Below, piece after piece: positions 48,886-57,694 of a stretch of 64,000 nt of DNA. Each line of letters begins with the position of its first letter. Within the stretch, counting starts at the first letter, position 1. The position numbers and the translations under genes are program-made. The notes beneath the pieces are model-generated. The model saw nothing but the letters and a program-made list of their open reading frames with translations. It was not told the origin of the DNA and did no database searches. This DNA comes from Dongia_A sp044226685 (GTDB taxonomy: Bacteria; Pseudomonadota; Alphaproteobacteria; Dongiales; Dongiaceae), in NCBI GenBank assembly GCA_044226685.1, contig JBGAGP010000008.1:1-64000 (forward strand), read 5' to 3'.

Positions 48886-49878
48886 CTACTGGATGAGGCC
48901 GATCTCTTTCGAGAGCTGCTCGGTCTTGTTGACCTGATCGGCGATGAAGGTGTTGAAGGCCTGCCCCGACAGGTCGAGCGGCATCAGGCCGTTATCGGTC
49001 ATGATCTGCTTCCATTCCGGCGAGTCATAGACCTTCTTCACCGCCGCCGACCAGAAGGCGTAGGCGTCGTCGGACATGCCGCCCGGCGCATAGAAGCCGC
49101 GCCAGTTGGCGCCGACCGCGTCGATGCCCTGCTCCTTGGCGGTGGGGAACTTGGCGAAGTCGCCCGGCAGGCGCTCCGGCGCCAGCACCGCCAGCACCTT
49201 GAGGTCGCCGGAATCGACGAAGCCCTTGGCTTCCGACATGTCGCCGGTGAAGGCCTGGACATGGCCGCCCAGCAGCTGCGTCACCGCCTCGCCGCCGCCC
49301 TCGAAGGCGACGTATTTCACCTTGCGCACGTCGTCGATGCCGGCCGCCTTGGCCGCGACCAGGACCTTCAGGTGGTCCCAGCCGCCGACAGCGGAACCAC
49401 CCGCGAACGCGACCGAGGTCGGATCCGCCTTCACCTTGGCCAGCAGCTCGCTCAGCGTGTTGACCGGCGAATCCTTGGCGACGGCGATGACGCCGTAATC
49501 GGCGCCGACGGTGCCGACCCAGCGCACCTGGTCCATGGTGTTGCCGGGGAAGGCGCCCTGGCCCAGGCGGGTCGAGGTCGCGGAGGACGCGGCGATGATC
49601 AGGTTGTCGTCGGCATTACGCTTGTTGACCACCTCGGCATAGGCGACGCCGCCGCCGCCACCGGCCAGATTGGTCACCTGCACCGGGTTCGGCAGGATCT
49701 TGAGGTCATAGAGCACCTTGCCGACCTGCCGGCAGGTGAAATCCCAGCCGCCGCCCGCATTGGCGGGCGCGATGCATTCGCTGCTGCCGGGTTCATAGGC
49801 GAGGCTCGGCGCGGTGAGGGCGCAGATCGCCAGTGCGCCGGCCGCCAGGCTGCGCAGGGTGAGGCTTGCGAGAGTCAT
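48886..49878 (-). CDS. tctC: Tripartite tricarboxylate transporter periplasmic binding protein
   Basis: A 330-residue periplasmic protein with signal peptide (cleavage near SLAYE, about residue 28). Mature motifs PANAGGGWDFTCRQVGKVLYD, VVNLAGGGGGVAY-like VTNLAGGGGGVAYAEV and FAGGSAVGGWDHLKV are typical of TctC/Bug proteins that bind citrate or other carboxylates. A Cys pair (residues ~35 and ~49) could form a disulfide. GGAGGAT precedes the ATG. It is divergent from tctD, which probably controls the operon. Confidence 0.92.
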   Translation of the reverse strand: MTLASLTLRSLAAGALAICALTAPSLAYEPGSSECIAPANAGGGWDFTCRQVGKVLYDLKILPNPVQVTNLAGGGGGVAYAEVVNKRNADDNLIIAASSATSTRLGQGAFPGNTMDQVRWVGTVGADYGVIAVAKDSPVNTLSELLAKVKADPTSVAFAGGSAVGGWDHLKVLVAAKAAGIDDVRKVKYVAFEGGGEAVTQLLGGHVQAFTGDMSEAKGFVDSGDLKVLAVLAPERLPGDFAKFPTAKEQGIDAVGANWRGFYAPGGMSDDAYAFWSAAVKKVYDSPEWKQIMTDNGLMPLDLSGQAFNTFIADQVNKTEQLSKEIGLIQ

Positions 49879-50117
49879 GAGCGTATCCTCCAGTAAATGA
49901 TTGTTTTCGTGCGGCTTATTTGTGACAAGGCCGCATCTGTGCGGGCAGCCTAGCGGATGGATTTGTCGCCAAGCTGTCATGCCGCCGCCCGCGGACGGAA
50001 AAGCTGGGGCGATTTTGGCCGCCGCGTCGCGCTAAGATGGGCGCCGCCGGTCCAACCAAAGCCCCGGCAAGAGGGCGCGGCGGACCGCACTGTGCTTGCC
50101 GCGGGAGGGGCAGGTCC

Positions 50118-50789
50118 ATGCGCGTGCTCTTGGTCGAGGATACGGAAGACGTCGCCGACGCGATCGCGGTCAGGTTCGCGCGCAGCGGCCATGCGATCGA
50201 CCGTGCCGCGCAATGCGCCTCGGCGCGGGACGCGCTGGCGGTGCAGGACTACGACCTGGTGATCCTCGACATCAACCTGCCCGACGGGTCCGGCTTCGAC
50301 CTGCTGCGCTCGCTGCGGCGGGAGAAGCGGACGACGCCGGTCCTGGTGGTGACCGCGCGCCTCGATGTCGAGGACCGCGTCGACGCCCTCGACATCGGCG
50401 CCGACGACTACCTGATGAAGCCCTTCGACCTGCGCGAGCTGGAGGCCCGTGCCCGGGCGCTGCTGCGCCGCAGCGCCAGCGAGCGCAGCGCTGCCGTCGA
50501 ATACGGCGATCTGTCGCTCGACCCCGCCACCCGTAGCGCCAGCATCGCCGGCCAGCCGCTGGCGCTGACCCGGCGGGAATTCAGCGTGCTGGAGATCCTG
50601 ATGGCGAGCCGCGGCCGGGTGATGGCGAAGGAGCGCATCTTCGAGAAGCTGTTCTCCTTCGACGAGGACGATACCGGCATCAACGCGGTCGAGCTCTACG
50701 TCGCGCGGCTGCGGCGCAAGCTGGCCGGCTCCCGCGTCACCATCCGCACCCTGCGCGGCCTCGGCTATCAGATCACCCTGGATGCCTGA
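50118..50789 (+). CDS. tctD: OmpR-type response regulator TctD
   Basis: A 223-residue regulator. The receiver has acidic residues E8-D9 (LVEDTED) and the phospho-acceptor in LVILDINLPDG (D~51), with K in YLMKPFD. The winged-helix output domain contains LTRREFSVLEILMASRGRVM and VELYVARLRRKL. In the divergent arrangement with tctCBA it should switch on the transporter when its ligand is present. GGGAGGGG precedes ATG 50118. Confidence 0.9.
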   Translation: MRVLLVEDTEDVADAIAVRFARSGHAIDRAAQCASARDALAVQDYDLVILDINLPDGSGFDLLRSLRREKRTTPVLVVTARLDVEDRVDALDIGADDYLMKPFDLRELEARARALLRRSASERSAAVEYGDLSLDPATRSASIAGQPLALTRREFSVLEILMASRGRVMAKERIFEKLFSFDEDDTGINAVELYVARLRRKLAGSRVTIRTLRGLGYQITLDA

Positions 50790-50797
50790 GTTGTTGG

Positions 50798-52183
50798 ATG
50801 CCTAGGCGCATTGCCTCGATCGGCGCCCGGCTGGCGGCGACCATCGCGCTGATCCTCGCCGCGGGCGGCATCGCCGTCAGTATCGCGGCCTATGCCTACG
50901 GCCAGCAGGCGGCGCAGCAGGCCTATGACCGGCTGCTCGCCGGCGCCGCCTTCGCCATCGTGCAGTCGATCTCGGTGGCGGATGGGCGGGTGGTGGTGGC
51001 CCTGCCGGTCTCCGCCTTCGAGCTGCTGGCGCTGGCGCCGGAGGATCGCGTCTTCTACCGGGTGATCGGTCCCGACGGCGCCACCGTCACCGGCTATGAC
51101 GACGTGCCGGCACCGCATGAGGTGAAAGAGGACCTGACCTTCTATTCCAGCGACTATAGCGGCGAGGCCGTGCGTTTCGTCGCGGCGCAGCGCCGCTTCG
51201 CCGAACGCGCCTTCACCGGCCAGGTCCTGGTGCTGGTCGGCCATACGACGCGGGCCCGCGCCGCGCTGGCGCGGGACATCACCACCAAGGCCCTGGTGCT
51301 GGTGGCGGTGGCCGGGCTGGCGTTGATCGCGCTGACGATTTTCGCCGTGCGGTCGTCGCTGGAACCGCTCGCGCGGATCGAGCAGGCGTTGCGCGCGCGC
51401 GATCCGATGGACCTTTCGCCGCTCACGGTTTCGACGCCGCGCGAGGTGGAGACGATCCTGGCCGCCATCAACCGGTTCATGGGCCGTTTGTCCAACCGCA
51501 TGGCGATCATGCAGAACCTGATCGCCGACGCCACCCATCAGCTGAAGACGCCGATCGCCGCCCTGCGGGCGCAGGCCGAACTGGCGGTGGAGGAGGCGGA
51601 GCCGGCGCGTCTGCGCAGCCTCGCTGGCAAGATCCATGCCCGCGCCGTGGGCCTCGGCCGCCTGGCCGATCAGCTGCTGAACCAGGCGCTGATCATCCAT
51701 CGCGCCGACGCCTCGCCGCAGGCGACGCTGGATTTGCGCGAGATCGCGATCCGCGCGACCGAAGAAACCGACCACGATTTGCTGTCGAGCGGCCTTGACC
51801 TGCATCTCGACCTGCCGGACCACCCGGTCCTGGCCGAGGGCGACGCGCTGAGTCTGGTCGAGGCGCTGAAGAATCTGCTCAGCAACGCCATCCGCTACGG
51901 CGCGCCACCGGTCTCGCTTGAGGTCAAATCCGACGCGGCGGAGGGGACCGCCGAGTTCGTGGTGACCGATCGTGGCGTTGGCATCCCGGAGCCGGATTGG
52001 CCGGATCAGGGCCGTCGCTTCGCCCGCGCCGCCGGATCGCATCCCGACAGCGCGGGACTGGGCCTCGCCATCGTCAATGCGGTGGCCGACGCGCATCACG
52101 GGCGCCTGGTGTTTTCGCGCGCCGCCGATGGCGCATTCCAGGTCGCCTTGAAGATTCGCGCCGCGCGGGAGGAACCGGCATGA
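50798..52183 (+). CDS. tctE: Sensor histidine kinase TctE
   Basis: A 461-residue kinase. It has a helix near residues 10-35, a periplasmic domain of about 130 residues, a second helix near 165-185, a HAMP-like segment, the H-box DATHQLKTPIAALRAQ, the N-box LKNLLSNAIRYG and the G-boxes DRGVGIPE and GLGLAIVNAV. It forms a two-component system with TctD, starting 8 bp after it. The next gene, an ABC-type binding protein, overlaps its stop by 4 bp, which hints that the sensor needs it. Confidence 0.9.
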   Translation: MPRRIASIGARLAATIALILAAGGIAVSIAAYAYGQQAAQQAYDRLLAGAAFAIVQSISVADGRVVVALPVSAFELLALAPEDRVFYRVIGPDGATVTGYDDVPAPHEVKEDLTFYSSDYSGEAVRFVAAQRRFAERAFTGQVLVLVGHTTRARAALARDITTKALVLVAVAGLALIALTIFAVRSSLEPLARIEQALRARDPMDLSPLTVSTPREVETILAAINRFMGRLSNRMAIMQNLIADATHQLKTPIAALRAQAELAVEEAEPARLRSLAGKIHARAVGLGRLADQLLNQALIIHRADASPQATLDLREIAIRATEETDHDLLSSGLDLHLDLPDHPVLAEGDALSLVEALKNLLSNAIRYGAPPVSLEVKSDAAEGTAEFVVTDRGVGIPEPDWPDQGRRFARAAGSHPDSAGLGLAIVNAVADAHHGRLVFSRAADGAFQVALKIRAAREEPA

Positions 52184-53283
52184 TGGTCCGATTCCGCTGG
52201 ATTGCTTTGCTGCCGCTGACCCTGTCCGCTTTCCTGGCCGCCGGACTGTGCCGGGCGCAGGACCTGCCGTCGCAGAACAGCGTCACCCTGTTCGGCGCGC
52301 CGGCGGATGCGGCGCGCGCCGTGCTGCTGATCCGCGGCTCCACCGACACGACCGCCTTCGGGCCCACCTTGCAGGCTTTCGCCGACGGCAATCCGGGCCT
52401 CGCCATCCGCTACGAAGAGATCACCACCAACGAGCTCTACGACCTGGCCTCGCGCGCCTGCCGCGGCGAGGTGGACGCCGCCGATCTGGTGATCAGCTCG
52501 TCGATCGACCAGCAGATCAAGCTGGCCAATGACGGTTGCGCCCAGCCGCACCACTCGGCGCTGGTCGCGGCGCTGCCGGGTTGGGCGAACTGGCGCGACG
52601 AGGTCTTCGGCCTCACCTACGAGCCGGCGGTGATCGTCTACAACCGCGACCTGGTGCCGGCGGCCGACGTGCCACGCTCGCGCTTCGACCTGATCGACCT
52701 GCTGCGCCCGGTGGACAATCCCTATGCCGGCCGCATCGCCACCTACGACATCGAGCGTTCCGGGGTCGGCTATCTCTTCGCCTTCGCCGATTCGCAGCAG
52801 GCGACGACCTTCGGCCGGCTGATCGAGGCGTTCGGCCGCAACAAGGCGGTCGCCACCTGCTGCTCGGCGGAGATCATCGACCAGGTCGCCTCCGGTCGGT
52901 TCCTGATCGCCTACAACATGCTGGGGTCCTATGCCCTGCTGCGCGCCGCCGGTGACCACCGGATCGGGGTGGTGGCACCAACCGACTACACCCTGATCCT
53001 GGCGCGCGCCGGGCTCATCCCGCGCCGCGCGAAGAATCCGGACCTGGCGAAGCGGTTCGTCGATTTCGCCCTGGGCGAGGCCGGCCGGCGACAGCTGGCC
53101 CGGAGCGGCCTCGTCGTCACCTTCGGCGATGCCGACGCCGTCGGCTCGACCACGCTGTCGGGCGCCGCGCCGGCGCTGCGCCCGATCGCCTATTCGCCGG
53201 AGCTTCTGGTCGGCCTCGACCGCCAGATGCGCGAGATCTTCCTCGGCCTCTGGCACGCCTCGCTGGGCGGTGTTGAGCGCTAG
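52180..53283 (+). CDS. Periplasmic binding protein co-encoded with TctDE, probable sensor component
   Basis: A 367-residue protein with signal peptide (AFLAAGLCRA-QD). The mature fold looks like an iron/spermidine-type binding protein: LAIRYEEITTNELYDLA, YEPAVIVYNRDLVP and GRFLIAYNMLGSYALL. No transporter gene is beside it. Its ATG overlaps the tctE stop (ATGA). An auxiliary binding protein that presents the ligand to TctE, like AioX to AioS, is a fair inference. A Cys pair is seen in VATCCSAEI. Confidence 0.75.
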   Translation: MMVRFRWIALLPLTLSAFLAAGLCRAQDLPSQNSVTLFGAPADAARAVLLIRGSTDTTAFGPTLQAFADGNPGLAIRYEEITTNELYDLASRACRGEVDAADLVISSSIDQQIKLANDGCAQPHHSALVAALPGWANWRDEVFGLTYEPAVIVYNRDLVPAADVPRSRFDLIDLLRPVDNPYAGRIATYDIERSGVGYLFAFADSQQATTFGRLIEAFGRNKAVATCCSAEIIDQVASGRFLIAYNMLGSYALLRAAGDHRIGVVAPTDYTLILARAGLIPRRAKNPDLAKRFVDFALGEAGRRQLARSGLVVTFGDADAVGSTTLSGAAPALRPIAYSPELLVGLDRQMREIFLGLWHASLGGVER

Positions 53284-53325
53284 CTGATGCCGGCGCCCGC
53301 GGCGCGCCGCCCGGGAAGAGTGGGC

Positions 53326-53991
53326 TCAGAACTTGTAGCCGACGCCGACACCGATCAACCACGGGTCCATGTCGACATCGGCGCGCACGGCGCCGTTGTT
53401 GATGTCGGCCGTGGTGTCGAGGAACAGCTTCTTCACGTCGGCGTTCAGGTACCAGTGCTCGTCGATGCGGATGTCGACGCCGGCCTGCAGGGCCCAGCCG
53501 AAGCTGTCCTTGTAATCGATGTCGTTGACGATGCCGCCGTTGGGCTCGTCGACGCCGTAGAAGACCGTGTAGTTGACGCCGGCGCCGACATAGGGGCTGA
53601 CCACGCCCTTGCTGAGGAAGTGGTACTGCGCCAGCAGGGTCGGCGGCAGCAGCCAGACGTCGCCGAGATCGACATCGCCCAAGGAGGTATTCTCCGCCAC
53701 CGCGTCGTGCTTGGTGGTGGCGGCGATCAGCTCGACGGCGATGTTGTCGGTGATGAAATAGGTGAAGTCGACTTCCGGCACCAGGTTGTTCTCGATCTCG
53801 GTGTCGCCGCCGATCGGCTCGATGTCGGCGTGGTCGCGCGGGATGACGCCCAGGCCGCGCAGGCGGATCATGAAGTCGCCGGCGGACTTGCCGGGCACGG
53901 TCTCGGTCGAATCCTGCGCCATGGCGGCAGGAGCGGCGAGGAGGAGTGCCAGCGCGCAGCAGGCGCTCCCGAAGAGTTTGGAATGGATCAT
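53326..53991 (-). CDS. OmpW-family outer-membrane protein
   Basis: A 221-residue protein with signal peptide (cleavage near AAMAQD, about residue 26). Mature strands such as FMIRLRGLGVIP, NNLVPEVDFTYFITDNIAVELIAA and LPPTLLAQYHF alternate polar and apolar residues. The C-terminus ends in a strand with final Phe (GVGVGYKF), as needed for outer-membrane insertion. An eight-stranded small barrel for uptake of hydrophobic compounds is expected. It converges with the TctDE binding protein. Confidence 0.9.
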   Translation of the reverse strand: MIHSKLFGSACCALALLLAAPAAMAQDSTETVPGKSAGDFMIRLRGLGVIPRDHADIEPIGGDTEIENNLVPEVDFTYFITDNIAVELIAATTKHDAVAENTSLGDVDLGDVWLLPPTLLAQYHFLSKGVVSPYVGAGVNYTVFYGVDEPNGGIVNDIDYKDSFGWALQAGVDIRIDEHWYLNADVKKLFLDTTADINNGAVRADVDMDPWLIGVGVGYKF

Positions 53992-54118
53992 TTTCGTCCC
54001 CAAATGCAGAACAGGACGCGGCTCTTTCCGGCCGCGGCCGCAAGCATTTGAAACCCGACTTGCCTTCGCTGTCGCGCTGACCGAATGCCGCGTGACAGCT
54101 TGGCGCAGACCAATTGGC

Positions 54119-55144
54119 CTAGGGGGGCAGCGCCTTCTCGAGGAAGGGCAGGGAGTGGTCCATGCGGTAATCCACCGCGGTGTGATCGTCGGGAAATTCC
54201 TCGTAGACATGCGCGATGCCGAGCCGCTCGAGGTCGCGGTGCACGCGCCGGGCGCCGAAATGCAGCGCGAACTGGTCGTGATCGCCGCAGTCGATGTAGA
54301 TGGCCTTGAGCATGCGCAGCGATGCCGCGTGGCGTTCGACCAGCAAAGCGGGGTCCCAGGCCAGCCAGTTGTTCCAGCGCTCGGCGATCAACTCACCGGT
54401 GTGGAGATCGACCGGCAGGCGGATGCCGAGAAAGCCATCCGCATCGGCTGGCGATGCCGGATCGTAGCTGGCGGCCATGGCCAGCAGGTTGATCACCGCC
54501 ATTTCCGCCTCGGTCGGCTTCTGCGCCGCTTCGAAGTGACGCAGGAACGCTTCGATCGAGCGCCCATGCTTGGCGAGCTCGTTCAGCACCTTGGGAACGT
54601 CGCCGAGATAGCAGAGCTCGAAGGCCATGTCGCCGGAATGGCAGGCGAAGGCGGACCAGACATCGGCCCGCCGCATGCCGTGCAGGATGGCGCCATAGCC
54701 GCCGGAGGACTTGCCGAAGACCGCGCGCCGGCCGGCGCCACCGCAGGCGAAGTGGTCCTCGACGAAGGGCACGACCTCCTCGACCAGGTAATCCTCGTAG
54801 CGGCCGATGGCGGCGGAATTGATGTACTGGTTGCCGCCCAGCCTGGAATAGCAATCGGGGAAGGCGACCACCGCCGGACCCATGGCCCCGGAACCGATCA
54901 GGCGGTCGAGCCGCTCCGGCACGTTCTCGGTGAAGGGCCGCCAATTGGTGTGCGACAGGCCGGAGCCGGTGAAGCCGACCAGGTCGACCAGCAGCGGCAG
55001 GTGCCGGCCGGCCGCGTAGCCGGCCGGGGTATAGACATGCAGCTCACGCTGCGCCGGGTCACCCAGCGGGTTGCCTTCCAGGATCCGGCTGTCCAGCACC
55101 AGCCGGTGCACCTGGCCCCGCGCCGCGTTGCGGTCTCGTCGCAT
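54119..55144 (-). CDS. Alpha/beta-hydrolase esterase (esterase D-like)
   Basis: A 341-residue putative serine esterase. The nucleophile elbow reads GKSSGGYGA (Ser near residue 148); the Asp is in DCGDHDQFALHF and the His in FPDDHTAVDYR-MDH. The oxyanion loop is around LVDLVGFTGSGLS. The family includes S-formylglutathione hydrolase and acyl-ester hydrolases. No signal peptide is seen, so it is cytoplasmic. ATG 55144 is used; a TTG two codons upstream is less likely. Confidence 0.75.
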   Translation of the reverse strand: MRRDRNAARGQVHRLVLDSRILEGNPLGDPAQRELHVYTPAGYAAGRHLPLLVDLVGFTGSGLSHTNWRPFTENVPERLDRLIGSGAMGPAVVAFPDCYSRLGGNQYINSAAIGRYEDYLVEEVVPFVEDHFACGGAGRRAVFGKSSGGYGAILHGMRRADVWSAFACHSGDMAFELCYLGDVPKVLNELAKHGRSIEAFLRHFEAAQKPTEAEMAVINLLAMAASYDPASPADADGFLGIRLPVDLHTGELIAERWNNWLAWDPALLVERHAASLRMLKAIYIDCGDHDQFALHFGARRVHRDLERLGIAHVYEEFPDDHTAVDYRMDHSLPFLEKALPP

Positions 55145-55261
55145 GGTCAAGCCCTTCTTTCACGGCTGCGGCGAGCTTGGATCGGCCTGGCCGCTGGTGG
55201 GAATGAATTGCAGTATGACGCCGAAACTGGTCTACAAAAGTTGCGAAATCAAGGTTTGGGA

Positions 55262-55666
55262 ATGAACTTGGCGGATCAGGACCGGATTGGTGTCGGGCGG
55301 GCGGCGGGGAGGCAGCGCTGGAGCGCACGCCGCGCGGCCGGCTGGATCGCTCTGCTGGCGCTGGGCTTCGCGCTTGCCCTCTGGCTGCGCTATGGCGTTA
55401 TCCAGCCGCAGGAGATCGGCCTCGCCTGCGGCCAAGCCGACGCGCCCGGCTGGTGCCAGCCGCGACAATGGCTCATCTCGGCGCAGCATTATCGGGTCTG
55501 GGGCTGGGTCGGCCTCGCCGGGGCGCTCGGCGGGCTGTTCCTCGGCGGCCGCGCCCTGGTCGCCCTCGGCCTGCTGTTCGCCGCCCTGGCCCTGGTGCTC
55601 TACAATGCAACGCTCGGCGCCCCGGCGATGGTCGTCGCCCTGCTGGCACTGCTGCGGAGGCCTTGA
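55262..55666 (+). CDS. Small inner-membrane protein of unknown function
   Basis: A 134-residue protein with a basic N-terminus and three or four hydrophobic helices: AGWIALLALGFALALWL, VWGWVGLAGALGGLFLGG and ALVALGLLFAALALVLY with PAMVVALLALL. A loop between the first two has two Cys (LACGQADAPGWCQ) that could form a periplasmic disulfide. It precedes the glycosyltransferase gene by 34 bp. No family is recognised. Confidence 0.6.
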   Translation: MNLADQDRIGVGRAAGRQRWSARRAAGWIALLALGFALALWLRYGVIQPQEIGLACGQADAPGWCQPRQWLISAQHYRVWGWVGLAGALGGLFLGGRALVALGLLFAALALVLYNATLGAPAMVVALLALLRRP

Positions 55667-55700
55667 ATGTCGGTGACTGGCGACAGCGGAGGATGCGCCG

Positions 55701-56978
55701 ATGCCTAGCCGCCCGCTGCTATCCATCCTGCTGCCGAGCCGGAATCGCCTGGACCTGCTGAAGCTTGCCCTCGCCTCGATCATCGCCGAGGGCAAGACGC
55801 ATCTGGAAGTGGTGATCTCCGACAATGCCTCGGACCAGGACTACGCCGGCTATCTGGCGCAAGTGAAGTTCCCGATCCGCTATATCCGCCATGACCAGCC
55901 GCTTTCGGTGACCGAGAACTGGAACCGGGCGCTGGAGGCGGCGGAGGGCCGCTACGTCGTGATGCTGGGCGACGACGACGCGCTGTCGCCCGGCTTCGTG
56001 CGACGCATCCTCGATGTGGTCGATGCCTTCGACCAGCCCGAGGCCATCTACATGATGGCCTACCACTACGCTTATCCCGGCGTCTTTCCCGGCAATCCGC
56101 TGGGCTATTTCTGCACGGTCGACAACTCGCCCCTGTTCGCCGAAGCTGGCGAGCCGTACGAGCTCCTGCCGGAGCGCAGCAGGGAGCTGGCGCGCCAGGC
56201 CCTGCGGTTCCGCCATCGCATCAGCTTCAATGCGCAGCATTTCGTCTGGCGGCGCGATTTCGCGCGCCGCGTGACGGCGGGACCTTTCTTCCAGTCGCCC
56301 TATCCCGATTATTTCGCCTGCTTCATGACCTTCCTGAACGCGAAACGGATGGTCGTGATGCCGACGCCGCAGATCATCATCGGCATCGCCCGGCAGTCGT
56401 ACGGATTCTTTCATGCCAACAACCGCGAGAGCGAAGGCCAGGCAAGTTTCCTCAGCGCCACGCCGGACGAGGCCGCGCTGACCCAGGGCGACGCCGCGCT
56501 GCTCGCGGCGCTGCGCTTTCCCGGCTCGCAGCACTACCGCAACTGGCTGATCGCCGCGCTGCAGACGCGCCGCGCGATGCAGCCGGCTGAGACGCTGGAG
56601 ATCGATCCGCGCCGCTACCGCCGCATCCAGCTTGCCACCCTGGCGCATCAGACGGTGCACGCGAAAACCCTGTCGCGGGCGGATTTCTGGCGGGCCTTGG
56701 CGCCACTGCCTACGCGCGACCGGGACTTCGGGCGGCAGATCCTGCGTGCCCATATGACGCTCGACAGGATTGAAACCGTGCCGCGCGACGCTGCCTTTGC
56801 CGGGCTCGAGTCCTTGCTCAGCACCTATTACCCGGCGCGCCTCACCTTTCACGAGGTAGGCAAATACCGGGACATCATGGATGCCTTCGACTGGCTGGCC
56901 GAGCGCGATGGCATCGTCAAGGCCGAAGGCGCTATGCCTTCCGTCGCAGGAAGCCCCGCGGGTTCATCGTCAGCATGA
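55701..56978 (+). CDS. Glycosyltransferase family 2 protein
   Basis: A 425-residue enzyme with a GT-A domain in the first ~240 residues: LLSILLPSRNRLDLLKLALASI, VVISDNASD, ENWNRALEAAEGRYVVMLGDDDALS. The DDD motif binds metal and nucleotide sugar. The C-terminal ~180 residues are specific to this group and hold no clear membrane span. It probably adds a sugar to a surface polysaccharide. CGGAGGA precedes the ATG. Its last 47 bp overlap the convergent methyltransferase gene. Confidence 0.85.
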   Translation: MPSRPLLSILLPSRNRLDLLKLALASIIAEGKTHLEVVISDNASDQDYAGYLAQVKFPIRYIRHDQPLSVTENWNRALEAAEGRYVVMLGDDDALSPGFVRRILDVVDAFDQPEAIYMMAYHYAYPGVFPGNPLGYFCTVDNSPLFAEAGEPYELLPERSRELARQALRFRHRISFNAQHFVWRRDFARRVTAGPFFQSPYPDYFACFMTFLNAKRMVVMPTPQIIIGIARQSYGFFHANNRESEGQASFLSATPDEAALTQGDAALLAALRFPGSQHYRNWLIAALQTRRAMQPAETLEIDPRRYRRIQLATLAHQTVHAKTLSRADFWRALAPLPTRDRDFGRQILRAHMTLDRIETVPRDAAFAGLESLLSTYYPARLTFHEVGKYRDIMDAFDWLAERDGIVKAEGAMPSVAGSPAGSSSA

Positions 56979-57681
56979 AGCGCTCGCAGCTGCGGTCGGC
57001 ATGGAATGCCGCATTCTCGGCGAGGAATGTCTCCACCGCCTCCCACGGCCCGGGGCCGAATTCCGGATAGGACGGGTGGCCGTTGATGTTGGTGTCCTCG
57101 GCGATGAGGAACCCGCCCGGCGCGATGAAGCGCTGATAAGTCCGCAGTTCCGCCAGCACCTGGTCGCGGCGATGGTCGCCGTCGAGGATGACCATGACAT
57201 TGTCCTTGCCGGCGGCGCGGCGGGCGACCTGGTCGAGGATCGCCGGATCGGTGCTCGACCCGGTGAGATACGTGATACGCGGATGGCGCGGGCGCGCCGG
57301 CGCATGGGTCGCATCGATGTCGATGGTGACGACTTCGCCCAGCCCGACGAGGTCGCAGATGCTGGCTAGGAACAGGGCGCTGCCGCCCTTGTAGGTGCCG
57401 ATCTCGACGATCAGGTCCGGCCGCTCGCGATGGATCAGCTCCTGGTAGATCCACAGATCCATCGGACATTTCAGCATCTCGTGGCCGAGCCAGGACAGCA
57501 CGATGGTGTGCAGCCCGCGCCCCTCGTCGAGCTTGCTGTAGTAGAGATCGGAGAAGCGATCGAGGGTCGCGCGCTCCTCCGCGCTCAGCTGCGGTTCGGC
57601 GAAGACCGGGCGATAGCTGCCGGAGACGCGCGGCAGCGGCGCCGACGATCCCCGAAACCAGCGCTTCAACTGTTCCAGCAC
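56932..57681 (-). CDS. CmcI-family SAM-dependent methyltransferase/hydroxylase-like protein
   Basis: A 249-residue protein of the CmcI group (named for cephalosporin hydroxylase but often sugar O-methyltransferases). It has LDEGRGLHTIVLSWLGHEMLKCPMD-type start, the SAM site DLIVEIGTYKGGSALF, VVTIDID and the metal-site-like VILDGDHRRDQVLAEL and LIAEDTNINGHP. It probably methylates a glycan. The start GTG 57681 is chosen with GGGGAG upstream; an ATG further upstream adds a Pro-rich tail not seen in the family. Confidence 0.75.
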   Translation of the reverse strand: MLEQLKRWFRGSSAPLPRVSGSYRPVFAEPQLSAEERATLDRFSDLYYSKLDEGRGLHTIVLSWLGHEMLKCPMDLWIYQELIHRERPDLIVEIGTYKGGSALFLASICDLVGLGEVVTIDIDATHAPARPRHPRITYLTGSSTDPAILDQVARRAAGKDNVMVILDGDHRRDQVLAELRTYQRFIAPGGFLIAEDTNINGHPSYPEFGPGPWEAVETFLAENAAFHADRSCERFMLTMNPRGFLRRKA

Positions 57682-57694
57682 GCCATGCTCCCCA

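Noticed and set aside
48409..49896. Plus-strand open frame of 495 codons over tctB and tctC
   Set aside because: A high-GC shadow of the tct genes; its translation is low-complexity and has no recognisable feature.
52180..53283. Fe(III) ABC importer operon
   Set aside because: No permease or ATPase gene is adjacent; the gene is coupled to tctE instead.
53762..55261. Extended frame upstream of the small membrane protein at 55262
   Set aside because: It runs antisense through the ompW and esterase genes and reads as shadow sequence.
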